Notes: a model not told the origin generated them from the letters alone. A stretch of DNA of 64,000 nucleotides from Amycolatopsis sp. EV170708-02-1 (GCF_022479115.1 NZ_CP092497.1:1240001-1304000), one strand, 5' to 3'; shown: positions 8,961 through 18,028, numbered from the stretch's first letter. A program made the numbers and translations.

Positions 8961-9782
8961 ATGCTCTGCCCCATGTTCGCGCTGCATCAGGAGGATAATT
9001 CGGCTCGCCGCGCCCCGGCCATCTGGCGCACGATGCTGAACATCGACCGGGGGCTGGTCAACTTCGTCGGCAAACTGACCGTCACCGGCGGTGTTTCGGC
9101 GGAACTGCGACGGCGGCCCCTGCTCATGACGGCCAACCACATCGGCGTGTTCGACGCGTTCGTGCTGATGGCGGCCTGCAAACGGATCGGCATCAACCCG
9201 CGGTTCATGCTGGCGGGCGGCATCCTCGACGCACCGGTCATCGGCCCGGCGCTGCGGGTCAGCGGTCACCTGCGGGTCGACCGCAAAGAGGCGTCGACGG
9301 CCGTCGGCCAGTTCGCCGAAGCCGCCGAAGCACTGCGGACCACCCGCGACCCGCTGATCGTCTACCCCGAGGGCCGGATCAGCCACGACCCCGGCCTGTG
9401 GCCGGAGCGGGGCAAGACCGGCGCGGCGCGGCTGGCGCTGGCCGCCGGGGTGCCGGTGATCCCGATCAGCCAGTGGGGCGCGCACGAGGCCGTCTACTGG
9501 GGGACGGAGACCGTCAACGGCCCCGCCGATCTGGTGCCGCTCGCCAAGTCCGGGCTGAGCGCGCCCATGCGGCGGCCGCGGTTCAAGGTGCACTTCGGCG
9601 ACCCTGTCGACCTGTCGGAGGTCGAGCCGGAGCGGCCGGGCGCCGGGGTCCGAGCGCACGCCAAGATCATGCAGGCGATCACCGACGGCCTGGTCCCGCT
9701 GCGCCGCGACGAACTGGACAAGCCCCGGTTCCACGACCCGACGCGGCCGACGGACACCGTCAGCCCCTGGAAGAAGCACTGA
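8961..9782 (+). CDS. 1-acylglycerol-3-phosphate acyltransferase (PlsC-like)
   Basis: A 273-residue membrane-associated acyltransferase that probably adds the second acyl chain during phospholipid synthesis. The catalytic NHx4D motif appears as TANHIGVFDAF near residue 54. The second block GHLRVDRKEAS, the third block VYPEGRISHD and the fourth block VPVIPISQWG all match the PlsC family in order and spacing. ATG 8961 was kept, though ATG 8973 is in frame and possible. The gene is divergent from ftsK with a 115-bp intergenic gap. The specific acyl acceptor is not determinable. Confidence 0.85.
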   Translation: MLCPMFALHQEDNSARRAPAIWRTMLNIDRGLVNFVGKLTVTGGVSAELRRRPLLMTANHIGVFDAFVLMAACKRIGINPRFMLAGGILDAPVIGPALRVSGHLRVDRKEASTAVGQFAEAAEALRTTRDPLIVYPEGRISHDPGLWPERGKTGAARLALAAGVPVIPISQWGAHEAVYWGTETVNGPADLVPLAKSGLSAPMRRPRFKVHFGDPVDLSEVEPERPGAGVRAHAKIMQAITDGLVPLRRDELDKPRFHDPTRPTDTVSPWKKH

Positions 9783-9830
9783 GTTCCGGATCCTGAGACG
9801 GGGGCTCACGCTCGCCTAGGGTCGGCGGAC

Positions 9831-10445
9831 GTGAGCACCCGCATCCTCGTCGTCTACTACAGCGCGACCGGCAACACCGCGAAACTGGCGTCGGCGCTGG
9901 CCGGCGGCGCCCGCGAGGCCGAAGCCGACGTCCGCGTCCGCACGGTTCCCGAAACCGCCCCGCCCGGTGCGGTGGCGAGCAATCCGCGCTGGCAGGCGTG
10001 GGTGGACGCAGGGCCGCACCACGAGACGGCGACGCTGGAAGACCTGGAGTGGGCCGACGGTTTCGCGGCGGGCAGCCCGACCCGGTTCGGTGGCCCCGCC
10101 GCGCAACTGAAGTCCTTTTTGGACAGTACGGGCGGGCTGTGGGCCAAGGGAAAGCTCGTGAACAAGGTCGCGACGTCGTTCACCACCGCGTCCACCGCGC
10201 ACGGCGGGCTCGAATCGACCGTGCTCGCGACGAACAACATCTTCTACCACTGGGGCGCCATCGTCCTGCCGCTCGGCTACACCGATCCGCGACTGCTCGA
10301 ATCGGGCAATCCGTACGGTGGCTCGTTCGTCTCGCGCAAGTCCGCCGAGCCCGACGATCTCGCCCTCGACGCCCTCCGTCTGCAGGGGCGACGGCTCGCC
10401 ACCGTCTCGCGCTACATCGCCGACGGGCTCTTCAAGGACGGGTGA
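9831..10445 (+). CDS. Flavodoxin/WrbA-type NAD(P)H oxidoreductase
   Basis: A 204-residue flavodoxin-fold protein. The FMN phosphate loop reads VVYYSATGNTAKLA at the N-terminus, and the second flavin loop is AGSPTRFGGPAAQLKSFLD. TTASTAHGGLESTVL and HWGAIVLPLGY are typical of WrbA-like quinone reductases, which make two-electron reductions of quinones. GTG 9831 is preceded by TAGGGT at 9817-9822 with 8 nt between and no Shine-Dalgarno, suggesting a leaderless message. It stands alone between the acyltransferase and the WXG-like triad. Confidence 0.85.
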   Translation: MSTRILVVYYSATGNTAKLASALAGGAREAEADVRVRTVPETAPPGAVASNPRWQAWVDAGPHHETATLEDLEWADGFAAGSPTRFGGPAAQLKSFLDSTGGLWAKGKLVNKVATSFTTASTAHGGLESTVLATNNIFYHWGAIVLPLGYTDPRLLESGNPYGGSFVSRKSAEPDDLALDALRLQGRRLATVSRYIADGLFKDG

Positions 10446-10515
10446 AGGGAACCGCGCGGCCTTCTCCCGCGTCGTAGAGTGGTCACACAGCGTCACGCTA
10501 CGGGGAGGAAGCGGG

Positions 10516-10806
10516 ATGACCGGCGGGTACGAGGTGGCTCTGGGGGCGATCGGCGCGGCGTCAAGCGCGGCGAGAAGGGCTTCGGCCGATGTCGGGAAGG
10601 TGGACCTCGCGGCCACGCTCGCCGGCGTCGCGACGGGTTTGCCGGGCGGCGTTTCCGGTGAAGCGGCCCGGCTGCTCGCGGACGCCTGGGGCCGCGCGGT
10701 GCCCGGATGGGCCGGGAACACCGCGGACTACGCCGAACGGCTCGACGCGGCGGCCGTCCGCTACCGCGCCAACGAGCTGGCGGCGTCACGGGAACTCCCC
10801 GTCTGA
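10516..10806 (+). CDS. Small WXG100/EspC-like helical protein
   Basis: A 96-residue alpha-helical protein rich in Ala and Gly, with the segment VPGWAGNTADYAERL near residue 65 resembling the WXG turn of type VII secretion substrates. ATG 10516 follows GGAGG at 10503-10507. It overlaps the start of the DUF1023 gene by one base, so the two are coupled. Small helical partners of this kind often chaperone or co-export the larger effector; here that is inference. No signal peptide or membrane segment. Confidence 0.6.
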   Translation: MTGGYEVALGAIGAASSAARRASADVGKVDLAATLAGVATGLPGGVSGEAARLLADAWGRAVPGWAGNTADYAERLDAAAVRYRANELAASRELPV

Positions 10807-12338
10807 TGCTCACCTGGGGAGACGTGCGCCGGTGGGATCCGGCCGCGATCGGCGAGGTCGCCGACGCGCTCAACGACGGGTGCACCCGGATCGTCGCCGC
10901 GAACGACGACGTCGAAGCCATGGCGCGCTTCACGGGCTGGACCGGCGACGCCGCCATCGCCGCGTCGACGCGGGGCGAATCGCTGACGTCGACCTTGGAG
11001 CGGCTCGTCGCCGGGGCGTCCGCGGTCCGGCGGGGCGCGCACGAGGTGCAGATCGCGCTGGACCGGATCGTCGCGTTCGTGCGGGAGACCGACGAACTGG
11101 CCCACCGGAACGGCCTGGCCATCGGTGCCGGTGGCGAGATCACCGTCGGCGTCGCGCGGCCTGACCAGGCTCGCGTGATGGCGGAACTGGCCGACAGGGT
11201 CGAACAGGGCCTGCGCCGCGCGACCGACGTCGACGCCGATTTCGCCGAGATCCTGCGCCGCGCGCTGCGGGGCGAGATCACCGAGCAGGGTGGCGGCACG
11301 CTCGCCCAAGCGGCCGACGCCGGAGCCGCGCAAAGCGGCCTGTCGATCATCGGCCCGCCGGAGAACGGCACTCCCGGTGACAACAAGGCCTGGTGGGCGA
11401 GCCTGTCGGACACGGCGAAAGTCGCCCTGCTGCAAGGAAATCCCGGGCTCATCGGGAATCTCGACGGCATTCCGGCGGCCGACCGCGACGCCGCCAACCG
11501 CGCCGTCCTCGCCCGCGAGATCGCGCGGCTGCAAGGTGATCCCAAACTCAAGGGACTCGAAGCCATCCAACAGCGGCTGGACCGGTCGGAGCCGCGGGCG
11601 TTCCTGCTGGGGCTGGACACCGGCGGCGACGGGAAGGCGATCGTGTCCGCGGGGAATCCCGACACCGCGGTGAACGTGGCGACATACGTGCCGGGGACCG
11701 GTTCGGAGTTGTCGAAAATCGGCGGCGATCTCAACCGGTCCGACAAGATGTGGGCCGCGGCGACCACGTCGGGCTCGCCCTCGACCGCCGTGATCACCTG
11801 GCTCGGCTACGACGCGCCGAACGAGATCACCGACGCCGCGAGCGCCGAGTACGCCGACGGCGGCAAGGCGGCCCTCGCGCAATTCCAAGACGGGCTACGG
11901 GAAACGCATCAAGGGCCGCCCTCGCACAACACGGTGATGGGGCACAGCTACGGCACCACCGTCGTCGGGCACGCCGCCGTCGACGGTGGCCTCGCCGCGG
12001 ACGAACTGGTCTTCGTGGCGAGCCCCGGCGTCGGCGCGCACGACGTGAGCGAACTGCGTCTCGACGGGGTGAATCAGGACGAGATCGGCAAGCACGTGCA
12101 CGCGACGGTGGCCGAGCACGACATGATCAACCTGGCGAACCTCGAAATCGCCGGATACGACCCGATCCTCGGCCAGGACCCGACCGACGCGGACTTCGGC
12201 GGGCAGGTGTTCACCTCGGCGCCGGGCACGGACGGGTGGGGCGGGTACAGCAAGGAAGCGCACAGCGAATACTGGGAAGACAACAACCCGTCACTCCGGA
12301 ATCTCGGCTTGATCATCGCCGGGAAGCCCTCCTCGTGA
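10806..12338 (+). CDS. DUF1023 alpha/beta hydrolase with WXG-like N-terminus
   Basis: A 510-residue two-part protein. Residues 1 to about 170 are helical and contain the WXG-like turn FTGWTGDAAIAAS. Residues from about 280 form a DUF1023 alpha/beta-hydrolase domain with the nucleophile motif VMGHSYGTTVVGHA and a downstream VFVASPGVGAHDVSEL. A late EAHSEYW segment probably holds the catalytic His. The layout resembles type VII-exported toxins or surface esterases of actinobacteria. It is coupled to the small helical gene before it and overlaps the lipoprotein after it by GTGA (12335-12338), making a three-gene unit. Substrate unknown. Confidence 0.75.
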   Translation: MLTWGDVRRWDPAAIGEVADALNDGCTRIVAANDDVEAMARFTGWTGDAAIAASTRGESLTSTLERLVAGASAVRRGAHEVQIALDRIVAFVRETDELAHRNGLAIGAGGEITVGVARPDQARVMAELADRVEQGLRRATDVDADFAEILRRALRGEITEQGGGTLAQAADAGAAQSGLSIIGPPENGTPGDNKAWWASLSDTAKVALLQGNPGLIGNLDGIPAADRDAANRAVLAREIARLQGDPKLKGLEAIQQRLDRSEPRAFLLGLDTGGDGKAIVSAGNPDTAVNVATYVPGTGSELSKIGGDLNRSDKMWAAATTSGSPSTAVITWLGYDAPNEITDAASAEYADGGKAALAQFQDGLRETHQGPPSHNTVMGHSYGTTVVGHAAVDGGLAADELVFVASPGVGAHDVSELRLDGVNQDEIGKHVHATVAEHDMINLANLEIAGYDPILGQDPTDADFGGQVFTSAPGTDGWGGYSKEAHSEYWEDNNPSLRNLGLIIAGKPSS

Positions 12339-12951
12339 AACTCCCGCTCCTGACCGCTCTTCTCGTGCTCTTGTCCGCTTGTTCCTCCGGAGGTGGAGAC
12401 GCCGTGAAACCGACCATCACCGAACACGAGGCGAAAGACAGGGTCGAGCAGTACATCGAGGCCGTGGTCGCCGCGCTGCCCGGCTCCGCGGAACGGAAAC
12501 CGTTCACCCAGCACAGGTCGGAATGCACCGATCCCACCGACGACGGCCCCAAGGACGCTTCGAGATCTCCGCGACCTACGAGATCACCGGCCTCGAACCC
12601 GCACGGTTCGGCGAATACTTCGACGCGATCGTCCAGTGGTGGTCGGCTCACGACTTCGCGGTCCTGACGGATTCGCGGCCTAAAGATCAATACGTGTTCG
12701 TCAGGAACAAGGCGGACGCCTTCGACATGACCGTGCAGGCGAACGACCTCGGCAAGTTCTACGTCGGCGCCACCTCCCCCTGTGTCTGGCCGAACGGCAC
12801 CCCCGAACCCCAGGCCCTCGAAACCGCCGAGCCCGAACAGCCGGTCGCCGCTCCCCCGGAGCCGGAGCCGGTACGCAAACCGCGTCGCGCTCCCGTCGAC
12901 GACGAGGACTTCGCCCAGACGAACTGGACCGACGGCGGCACCTCCTTCTGA
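12335..12951 (+). pseudogene. Lipoprotein gene interrupted by a one-base frameshift
   Basis: The first frame starts at GTG 12335 with signal peptide VKLPLLTALLVLLSACSSGG (lipobox LSAC) and runs to TDPTDDGPKD. The rest of a sensible protein continues in the -1 frame from about 12545 as GRFEISATYEITGLEP, through FDAIVQWWSAHDFAVL, to a Pro-rich acidic tail ending DGGTSF at 12951. Both parts together make about 205 residues, the size of lipoproteins that follow DUF1023 genes. The break is at a CCCCAAGG stretch (about 12547-12554) and is best explained by one missing base, either a real mutation or a sequencing error. It may be the periplasmic partner of the DUF1023 hydrolase (inference). Confidence 0.65.
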
Positions 12952-12967
12952 CCGCTCGCCCAAGTAC

Positions 12968-13014
12968 GTGAAGGTCGAGTTTCCTCGGCTGAGCCGAGGG
13001 AAGGGGCCTTCACG
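12968..13014. terminator. Nested hairpin after the lipoprotein
   Basis: Outer arms CGTGAAGG (12968-12975) and CCTTCACG (13007-13014) enclose an inner stem CCTCGGC (12983-12989), loop TGA, GCCGAGG (12993-12999). It lies just after the DUF1023 triad and probably ends that transcript. Confidence 0.6.
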
Positions 13015-13065
13015 CGCAGGCGCCGTGGCTGCTGGTGCATATGGGACGCTCGTGGCGATCATCAA

Positions 13066-13120
13066 GTCCGTGAAGGCCTCCTTGAGGGACCCAGAGTCCC
13101 TCAAGGAGGCCTTCACGGAC
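13066..13120. repeat. 25-bp perfect inverted repeat, family B
   Basis: Two perfect 25-bp arms (13066-13090 and 13096-13120) flank a 5-nt loop CCAGA. The element is of the same family as 33036-33086; the arms differ at one base pair that has changed on both sides. It probably acts as a bidirectional terminator. Confidence 0.8.
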
Positions 13121-13151
13121 CTGCCCAGTGGCCCATCCGCAGCCAGGACCG

Positions 13152-13197
13152 CTCGTGAGTGGCCCGGCCGGTTCTAACCGTCCTCGCCACTCACGAG
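13152..13197. repeat. Intergenic palindrome, family A
   Basis: CTCGTGAGTGGC (13152-13163) pairs with GCCACTCACGAG (13186-13197), with inner CGGTT/AACCG around 13169-13180. The same palindrome family occurs at 26720-26761, split by the insertion sequence at 18125-19496, and as a half copy at 62661-62685. The 314-bp stretch 12952-13265 holds only these three structures and the promoter of the next gene. Confidence 0.8.
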
Positions 13198-13265
13198 GCC
13201 CGGCCGGAGACCAGCCGTTGGGAAAACGGGTCGCCCCGCCGCCACCCGGCCTCTACCCTCCGGCC

Positions 13266-14237
13266 GTGACCGCCGAACTCGCCGCCGCCCCCAGCCAGCA
13301 CGTCGCGCGTCGCGGCCGGGGCATCACGCTGATCCTGCTCGCCGCGCTCTTCTTCGGCACCTCGGGTGTGCTGGGCAAACCGGCGATGCAGGCCGGGTTG
13401 TCGCCGGAGCAGGTCGCGGCGATCCGCATCGGGCTGTCGGCGCTCGTGCTGCTCTCGCTGGTCGCCGTCTTCCGGCCGAAACTCCTGAAAGTCACGAAGA
13501 ACGAGTGGCCGCTGCTGCTCGCGTACGGCTCGCTCGGCGTCGCGGGCGTCCAGCTCATGTACTTCCTCTCGGCGGGCCGGATCCCGGTCGGGATCGCGAT
13601 CCTGCTCGAGTTCACCTCACCGGTGCTGATCGCGTTGTGGGTGCGGTTCGTGCGCCGGGTGCGCCTGCCGAGGGCGATGTGGGCGGGGATCGCGCTGGCG
13701 ATGACCGGGCTCGTGCTGGTCGCGCAGGTCTGGGAGGGACTCAGCCTGGACGTCCTCGGGTTGCTCGCCGGGCTCGGCGCGGCCGTCTGTTCGGCGGGCT
13801 ACTTCCTCCTCGGCGAGCGTGGCGTCGCGGACCGGGATCCGCTCGGCATGGTCACCTGGGGGATGACGATCGGCGCGGTCCTGGTGTGCGCCGTCGCCCC
13901 GCCGTGGACGATCCCGTGGGGCGTCCTCGACGCGCCGGCGACGTTCGGGCCGTGGGAGCCCCCGGTGTGGTCGTTGCTGATCGCGTTGGTGCTGATCGCG
14001 ACCGTTCTCGCCTACGCGACGGGCATGGCGGCGCTCCGTCATCTCCCGGCGTCGGTGGCGAGCGTCGTCGGGCTGGTCGAGCCGCTGATCGCCGCCGCCG
14101 CGGCCTGGCTGCTGCTGGGCGAGGCACTCAGCTGGATTCAGGCCGCGGGCGCGGTGGTGCTGCTGACCGGCGCGTACATCGTCCAGCTGAATTCGAACGT
14201 GGTCCAGACGGACTCAACCCTGCTGGAAGCCCCGTAG
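13266..14237 (+). CDS. EamA/RhaT-family drug/metabolite transporter
   Basis: A 323-residue integral membrane protein with about ten hydrophobic segments forming two EamA repeats. The first begins GITLILLAALFFGTSGVLG; the second contains LLALGLLLG-like segments and ends SWIQAAGAVVLLTGAYIVQL. Such proteins export or exchange small metabolites. GTG 13266 has TACCCT at 13254-13259, 6 nt upstream, and no Shine-Dalgarno, again suggesting a leaderless start. Its last 24 bp overlap the convergent DUF305 gene. Substrate unknown. Confidence 0.85.
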   Translation: MTAELAAAPSQHVARRGRGITLILLAALFFGTSGVLGKPAMQAGLSPEQVAAIRIGLSALVLLSLVAVFRPKLLKVTKNEWPLLLAYGSLGVAGVQLMYFLSAGRIPVGIAILLEFTSPVLIALWVRFVRRVRLPRAMWAGIALAMTGLVLVAQVWEGLSLDVLGLLAGLGAAVCSAGYFLLGERGVADRDPLGMVTWGMTIGAVLVCAVAPPWTIPWGVLDAPATFGPWEPPVWSLLIALVLIATVLAYATGMAALRHLPASVASVVGLVEPLIAAAAAWLLLGEALSWIQAAGAVVLLTGAYIVQLNSNVVQTDSTLLEAP

Positions 14238-14804
14238 GTCACCGATCTCCTGCTGCTGCGAACGCGAAGTCGTCGCGGCGAGGTCGCGGGCGTCGGGGTT
14301 GCGGCCGTGCTGGGTCTCGGCGTCGGCGATGCGCACACCCGCCTCGCGCTGGCGCAGCAGCCGCGCGACGAACTGGCGGTCGAAGTCCTTTCCGGACAGT
14401 TTGGCCAGTTCCGCCATGTCGCCGGGGCTGACGTAGCCGTCGCGCTGGACGTGTTCGAGGTTCGGGTCGTCCGGCGCGGGCTGCCCCCACGCCTCGATCA
14501 GCCCGGAGAGCCGGGCGATCTCCGGTTCGTGCGTGTCGATGATCCGCTTCGCGAGCGCCTTCAGCTGGTCGTTCGCCGCGCGGGTTTCCGCCAGGGAAGC
14601 CAGATCCACGCCCTGCTGGTGGTGTGCGAGGGCCTGCCGCGCGAAGGCGAGATCGGCGTCGTTGAACGGGACGGCGGCCTGCTGCGCCACCGGTGACGAC
14701 CCGGGAGGAGCCGTCTGCGACTGGGGTGCCTCGTCCGAGCAGCCCGCGAGCGCGACGGCGGCCAGGGCGACGGCGGGCAGGAACCGGAGGACGGCGTGCG
14801 GCAT
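14214..14804 (-). CDS. DUF305 lipoprotein
   Basis: A 196-residue exported lipoprotein. The signal peptide MPHAVLRFLPAVALAAVAL ends in lipobox LAGC (Cys22). The mature part holds a DUF305 ferritin-like four-helix domain with the motif ARQALAHHQQGVDLASLAET and a second helix pair RIIDTHEPEIARLSGLI. In DUF305 proteins such His/Glu positions bind metal, and some members aid copper or silver handling. Here the usual Met-His pair is replaced by His-His. The convergent EamA gene overlaps by 24 bp. No metal-related neighbour is present, so the role is open. Confidence 0.85.
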   Translation of the reverse strand: MPHAVLRFLPAVALAAVALAGCSDEAPQSQTAPPGSSPVAQQAAVPFNDADLAFARQALAHHQQGVDLASLAETRAANDQLKALAKRIIDTHEPEIARLSGLIEAWGQPAPDDPNLEHVQRDGYVSPGDMAELAKLSGKDFDRQFVARLLRQREAGVRIADAETQHGRNPDARDLAATTSRSQQQEIGDLRGFQQG

Positions 14805-14957
14805 CGAAGAGCTCCTCGGAACGCGCGGTGGAGGTGCCTAGGTTGGCAGAGTCCACATCGGCCTGTTCACCTGGGGTTGCGCAAACACTTTTCCTTCCGG
14901 CCGCGCGGTGCGACAATCCCGCGATCCGCCGCCACTCCGACAGGAGGTCACCGCGAC

Positions 14958-16367
14958 ATGGGTCCAGATTCCGGCTCCGAACGGGCGGGACTGCGCCCGG
15001 ACCTGCGGCAACGCCACGTACGGATGATCGCCCTCGGCGGCATCATCGGCGCGAGCCTGTTCATCGGCAGCGGCGCGGTCATCCACACCGTCGGCCCGGC
15101 GGCCGTCCTCTCCTACGCCATCGGCGGCCTGATCGTCGTGCTGGTGATGCGGATGCTGGGCGAGATGGCGACCGCCTCGCCGTCACAAGGGTCCTTCATG
15201 GAGTACGCGCGGACCTCGCTCGGCGGCTGGGCGGGCTTCACCGTCGGCTGGCTGTACTGGTACTTCTGGGTCGGCGTGGTCGCGTTCGAGGCCGTCGCCG
15301 GGGCGAAGATCCTGCAGACGTGGATTCCCGTTGTACCGCAATGGATCTTCTCGCTGGTGCTGATGCTGCTGCTGACCGCGACCAACCTCGCCTCCGCCCG
15401 TTCGTTCGGGGAGACGGAGTTCTGGCTCGCGTCGGTCAAGATCGCCACGATCGTGGTGTTCCTCGTGGTGGGCGTCCTGTTCGTGCTCGGCGCCTGGCCC
15501 GGCGGCTCGTTCTCGGTCGGCAACATCGCGCAGGACGGCTTCCTCGCCAACGGCCCGTTCTCGGTGGTGCACGGGGTGGTGATCGTGATCTTCTCCTACT
15601 TCGGCGCGGAGATCGTCACCATCGCCGCCGCCGAATCACGCGAGCCCGAGACCGCCGTGCGCAAGGCGACCTCGTCGATCGTGTGGCGGGTCATCGTGTT
15701 CTACGTCGGCTCCGTGACCCTGCTGGTGATGATCACCGGCTGGCGTGACATCCCGACCACGACCAGCCCGTTCGCCGCCGCGTTCGGCCGGTTCGGCATC
15801 CCCGCCGCGGAGACGGTGGTCAGCGCGGTGGTGCTGACGGCCGTGCTGTCGGTGCTGAATTCGGGGCTGTACACCGCGTCCCGCATGCTGTTCGCGTTGC
15901 GCGGCAACGGCTGGGCGCCGAAATGGATCGCGGACACGAACCGGCGCGGTGTCCCGTGGAAGGCGATCCTGGTGTCCACTTCGGTCGGTTACGTGGCCGT
16001 GGTGATGAACTTCGTTTCCCCGGACAAGATCTTCTACTTCATCATCAACTCCGCCGGCGCGGTCGCGTTGTTCGTCTACGCGATCATCGCCGGCTCGCAG
16101 CTGCGGATGCGGCGCCGTCTGGAGACCGAAGCACCGGAACGGCTGAAACTGCGCATGTGGGGCTACCCGTGGCTGAGCCGGCTCACCCTCGCCGGGACAT
16201 TGGCCGTGGTCGCGTCGATGTTGTTCGTGGACGCCGACACCCGAGCCCAGCTCTACCTGAGCCTGATCAGCCTGGCGGTGATCCTCGGCGTCTACTTCAT
16301 CCAGCGCCGGCGATCCGGCCGAGAGCCCCGTAAAACACCTCTCCGATCTTCGCGGGATCACGGCTGA
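14958..16367 (+). CDS. Amino acid permease (APC superfamily)
   Basis: A 469-residue, roughly 12-helix permease of the amino acid-polyamine-organocation superfamily. The first membrane segment carries the signature GGIIGASLFIGSGAVI with the unwound glycine-rich substrate loop, and SYFGAEIVTIAAAES is the typical TM6-loop motif. GabP/AnsP-type importers (GABA, asparagine) are the nearest recognisable group. ATG 14958 follows AGGAGGT at 14942-14948 at good spacing, so expression is probably strong. Its last 71 bp overlap the convergent VWA gene, an unusually long tail-to-tail overlap. Confidence 0.85.
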   Translation: MGPDSGSERAGLRPDLRQRHVRMIALGGIIGASLFIGSGAVIHTVGPAAVLSYAIGGLIVVLVMRMLGEMATASPSQGSFMEYARTSLGGWAGFTVGWLYWYFWVGVVAFEAVAGAKILQTWIPVVPQWIFSLVLMLLLTATNLASARSFGETEFWLASVKIATIVVFLVVGVLFVLGAWPGGSFSVGNIAQDGFLANGPFSVVHGVVIVIFSYFGAEIVTIAAAESREPETAVRKATSSIVWRVIVFYVGSVTLLVMITGWRDIPTTTSPFAAAFGRFGIPAAETVVSAVVLTAVLSVLNSGLYTASRMLFALRGNGWAPKWIADTNRRGVPWKAILVSTSVGYVAVVMNFVSPDKIFYFIINSAGAVALFVYAIIAGSQLRMRRRLETEAPERLKLRMWGYPWLSRLTLAGTLAVVASMLFVDADTRAQLYLSLISLAVILGVYFIQRRRSGREPRKTPLRSSRDHG

Positions 16368-17856
16368 GGAACGCCTGGCCACCGGCGGGCGCGACGAGCT
16401 GCCGGAGTTCGGCCTCGTCGGCGTCCGGGCCGATCCCGATGGCGATCAACGGCACCGGGCGCTCCGGATCGCGCAACTTTCCCAGCTCCGCCACCAGGTT
16501 CTCGCGACTGATGCCGCCAGGATCGGTGTTGCGGCCGTCGGTCATCACGATGACCAGGTTCAGCTTTCCCCGCTCGAATTCCTGGTGTGCCAGCCGATGG
16601 ACGTCGAGGATGCTGTCGTAGAGCCCGGTCTGCCCGTCCGGCACAGCGCGGACGGCACGTAACCGATCGACCGCCGTCAGCTGCTGCTTGACCGGGGCCA
16701 TCGGCAGGATCTCGCGGTAGTCACGTTCACCGTCCATTTTGGTCGCGAAGGCCAGGAAACGGACCTGTGAGGCAGATTTGAACAAGTGCAACGCGTTCTC
16801 CGCCGCCTCCAGCGTGATCCGCAGACGGGACTTCCCGGTTCCCGGGACCGGCGCGCTCATCGAACCGGACACGTCGATCAGCACCTGGACCCGGGCGCTC
16901 GCGTTCACCGCGGCCCACTGGCGGAGCGCCTTGTCGACCTCGGCGGCGGCCGGGATCTCGGCACTGCGCTGCCCGTGCGCCTGGATGCGCTGATCGGTTT
17001 CGGCCGGCCGCAACGCTTGGCCGCCGGAGGCGCGCAGTTCGTACGGCGTGCCGGTCGCGGCGCCGTAGAGCAGAGCACGCTTCAGTTCCGCGACGGCCTC
17101 GGCTTGCCGCTGGGTCGCCCCCGCGATCTCGACGAACGGGTAGTCGAGCGCGGCGGCCGCGGGCGAGTACGCGGCCACCAGCGCTGTCTCGCCCTCGGAA
17201 AGCCCGGAATTGTGCCGCAGCACCGCGTTCTCCGACGCGGGGAACACCGTCGCACCGGCCGTGGTGGCGGAGAACTTCCGGAGCAAGGCGACGTACGCGG
17301 CCGCCGGATCCGGCGCGTCCTTCGCGACCTCGCGCAGCGCCAGCAACGCGGAGACCCCCACGGGATCACGCACCGGATCCGGCATTCCGGCGACGATCCC
17401 GGCGTGGCCCAGCACTTCCGGCCAGGTCGGCGATCTGCGGGGCCAGCCGAGTTCCCGCGCGACGGGTTCGGCGACCGCGAGCACCACGGGCGAGCTGGCG
17501 ATCGACGGCCCGGAGGCGGGAACCCCGTTGGCGTGCCTCAGGAACAGCGTCGAAGACGGAATCCAGGCCTGGGGCTTGGGCGCGGTTCCGGACAGTTCCC
17601 GCGCCAGCTGGAGGGATTCCCTGGCCTGGACGTCGAACGTGACACACGCGAGATCGAGGGCGCGGGCGGCCCGCGTGACGGCCGGGGCGATGTCGGGCGA
17701 CGCGGCGACGACCACCCGCTCGGGCTCGCAGCCGGGTTCGGATCGCGCCATGGCCACGACCACCCAGGTGGCCGCGCCGAGCACGGCCGCCAGCGCGAGC
17801 GCCAGCAGCGGCACCAGTATCCGTCTTCGGGTCCGGGTGGTGGCGTGGCGTCCCAT
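16297..17856 (-). CDS. Membrane-anchored VWA-domain protein with substrate-binding-like N-terminus
   Basis: A 519-residue protein with one N-terminal membrane segment (LVPLLALALAAVLGAATWVV). A periplasmic-binding-protein-like region (about residues 45-300) follows, then a C-terminal von Willebrand A domain. The VWA metal site is intact: IDVSGSMSA gives DxSxS, and MTDGRNTD is the later Asp motif. It is expected to act outside the membrane in protein or metal-dependent ligand binding. ATG 17856 is preferred over ATG 17871 because GGGAG lies 5 nt upstream. The 3' end overlaps the convergent permease gene by 71 bp. Ligand unknown. Confidence 0.75.
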   Translation of the reverse strand: MGRHATTRTRRRILVPLLALALAAVLGAATWVVVAMARSEPGCEPERVVVAASPDIAPAVTRAARALDLACVTFDVQARESLQLARELSGTAPKPQAWIPSSTLFLRHANGVPASGPSIASSPVVLAVAEPVARELGWPRRSPTWPEVLGHAGIVAGMPDPVRDPVGVSALLALREVAKDAPDPAAAYVALLRKFSATTAGATVFPASENAVLRHNSGLSEGETALVAAYSPAAAALDYPFVEIAGATQRQAEAVAELKRALLYGAATGTPYELRASGGQALRPAETDQRIQAHGQRSAEIPAAAEVDKALRQWAAVNASARVQVLIDVSGSMSAPVPGTGKSRLRITLEAAENALHLFKSASQVRFLAFATKMDGERDYREILPMAPVKQQLTAVDRLRAVRAVPDGQTGLYDSILDVHRLAHQEFERGKLNLVIVMTDGRNTDPGGISRENLVAELGKLRDPERPVPLIAIGIGPDADEAELRQLVAPAGGQAFLSRDPAKIGEVFYGALGRIAGAG

Positions 17857-18028
17857 CGGCTCTCCCGGCATGGGGCTCGAGGAGCGTCCGAGGGTACGCC
17901 GACAGCACCCCTAGGGGAAGGCTACGACTTTCGGCGTAGAGAAACCCTACCGAGGCGGGAGGTGCCCCGGCGCGGCTCGCGAAACACTTGCCCGGTAAGG
18001 AAAGCACTCGAAACCGGGGGAATTCGTG

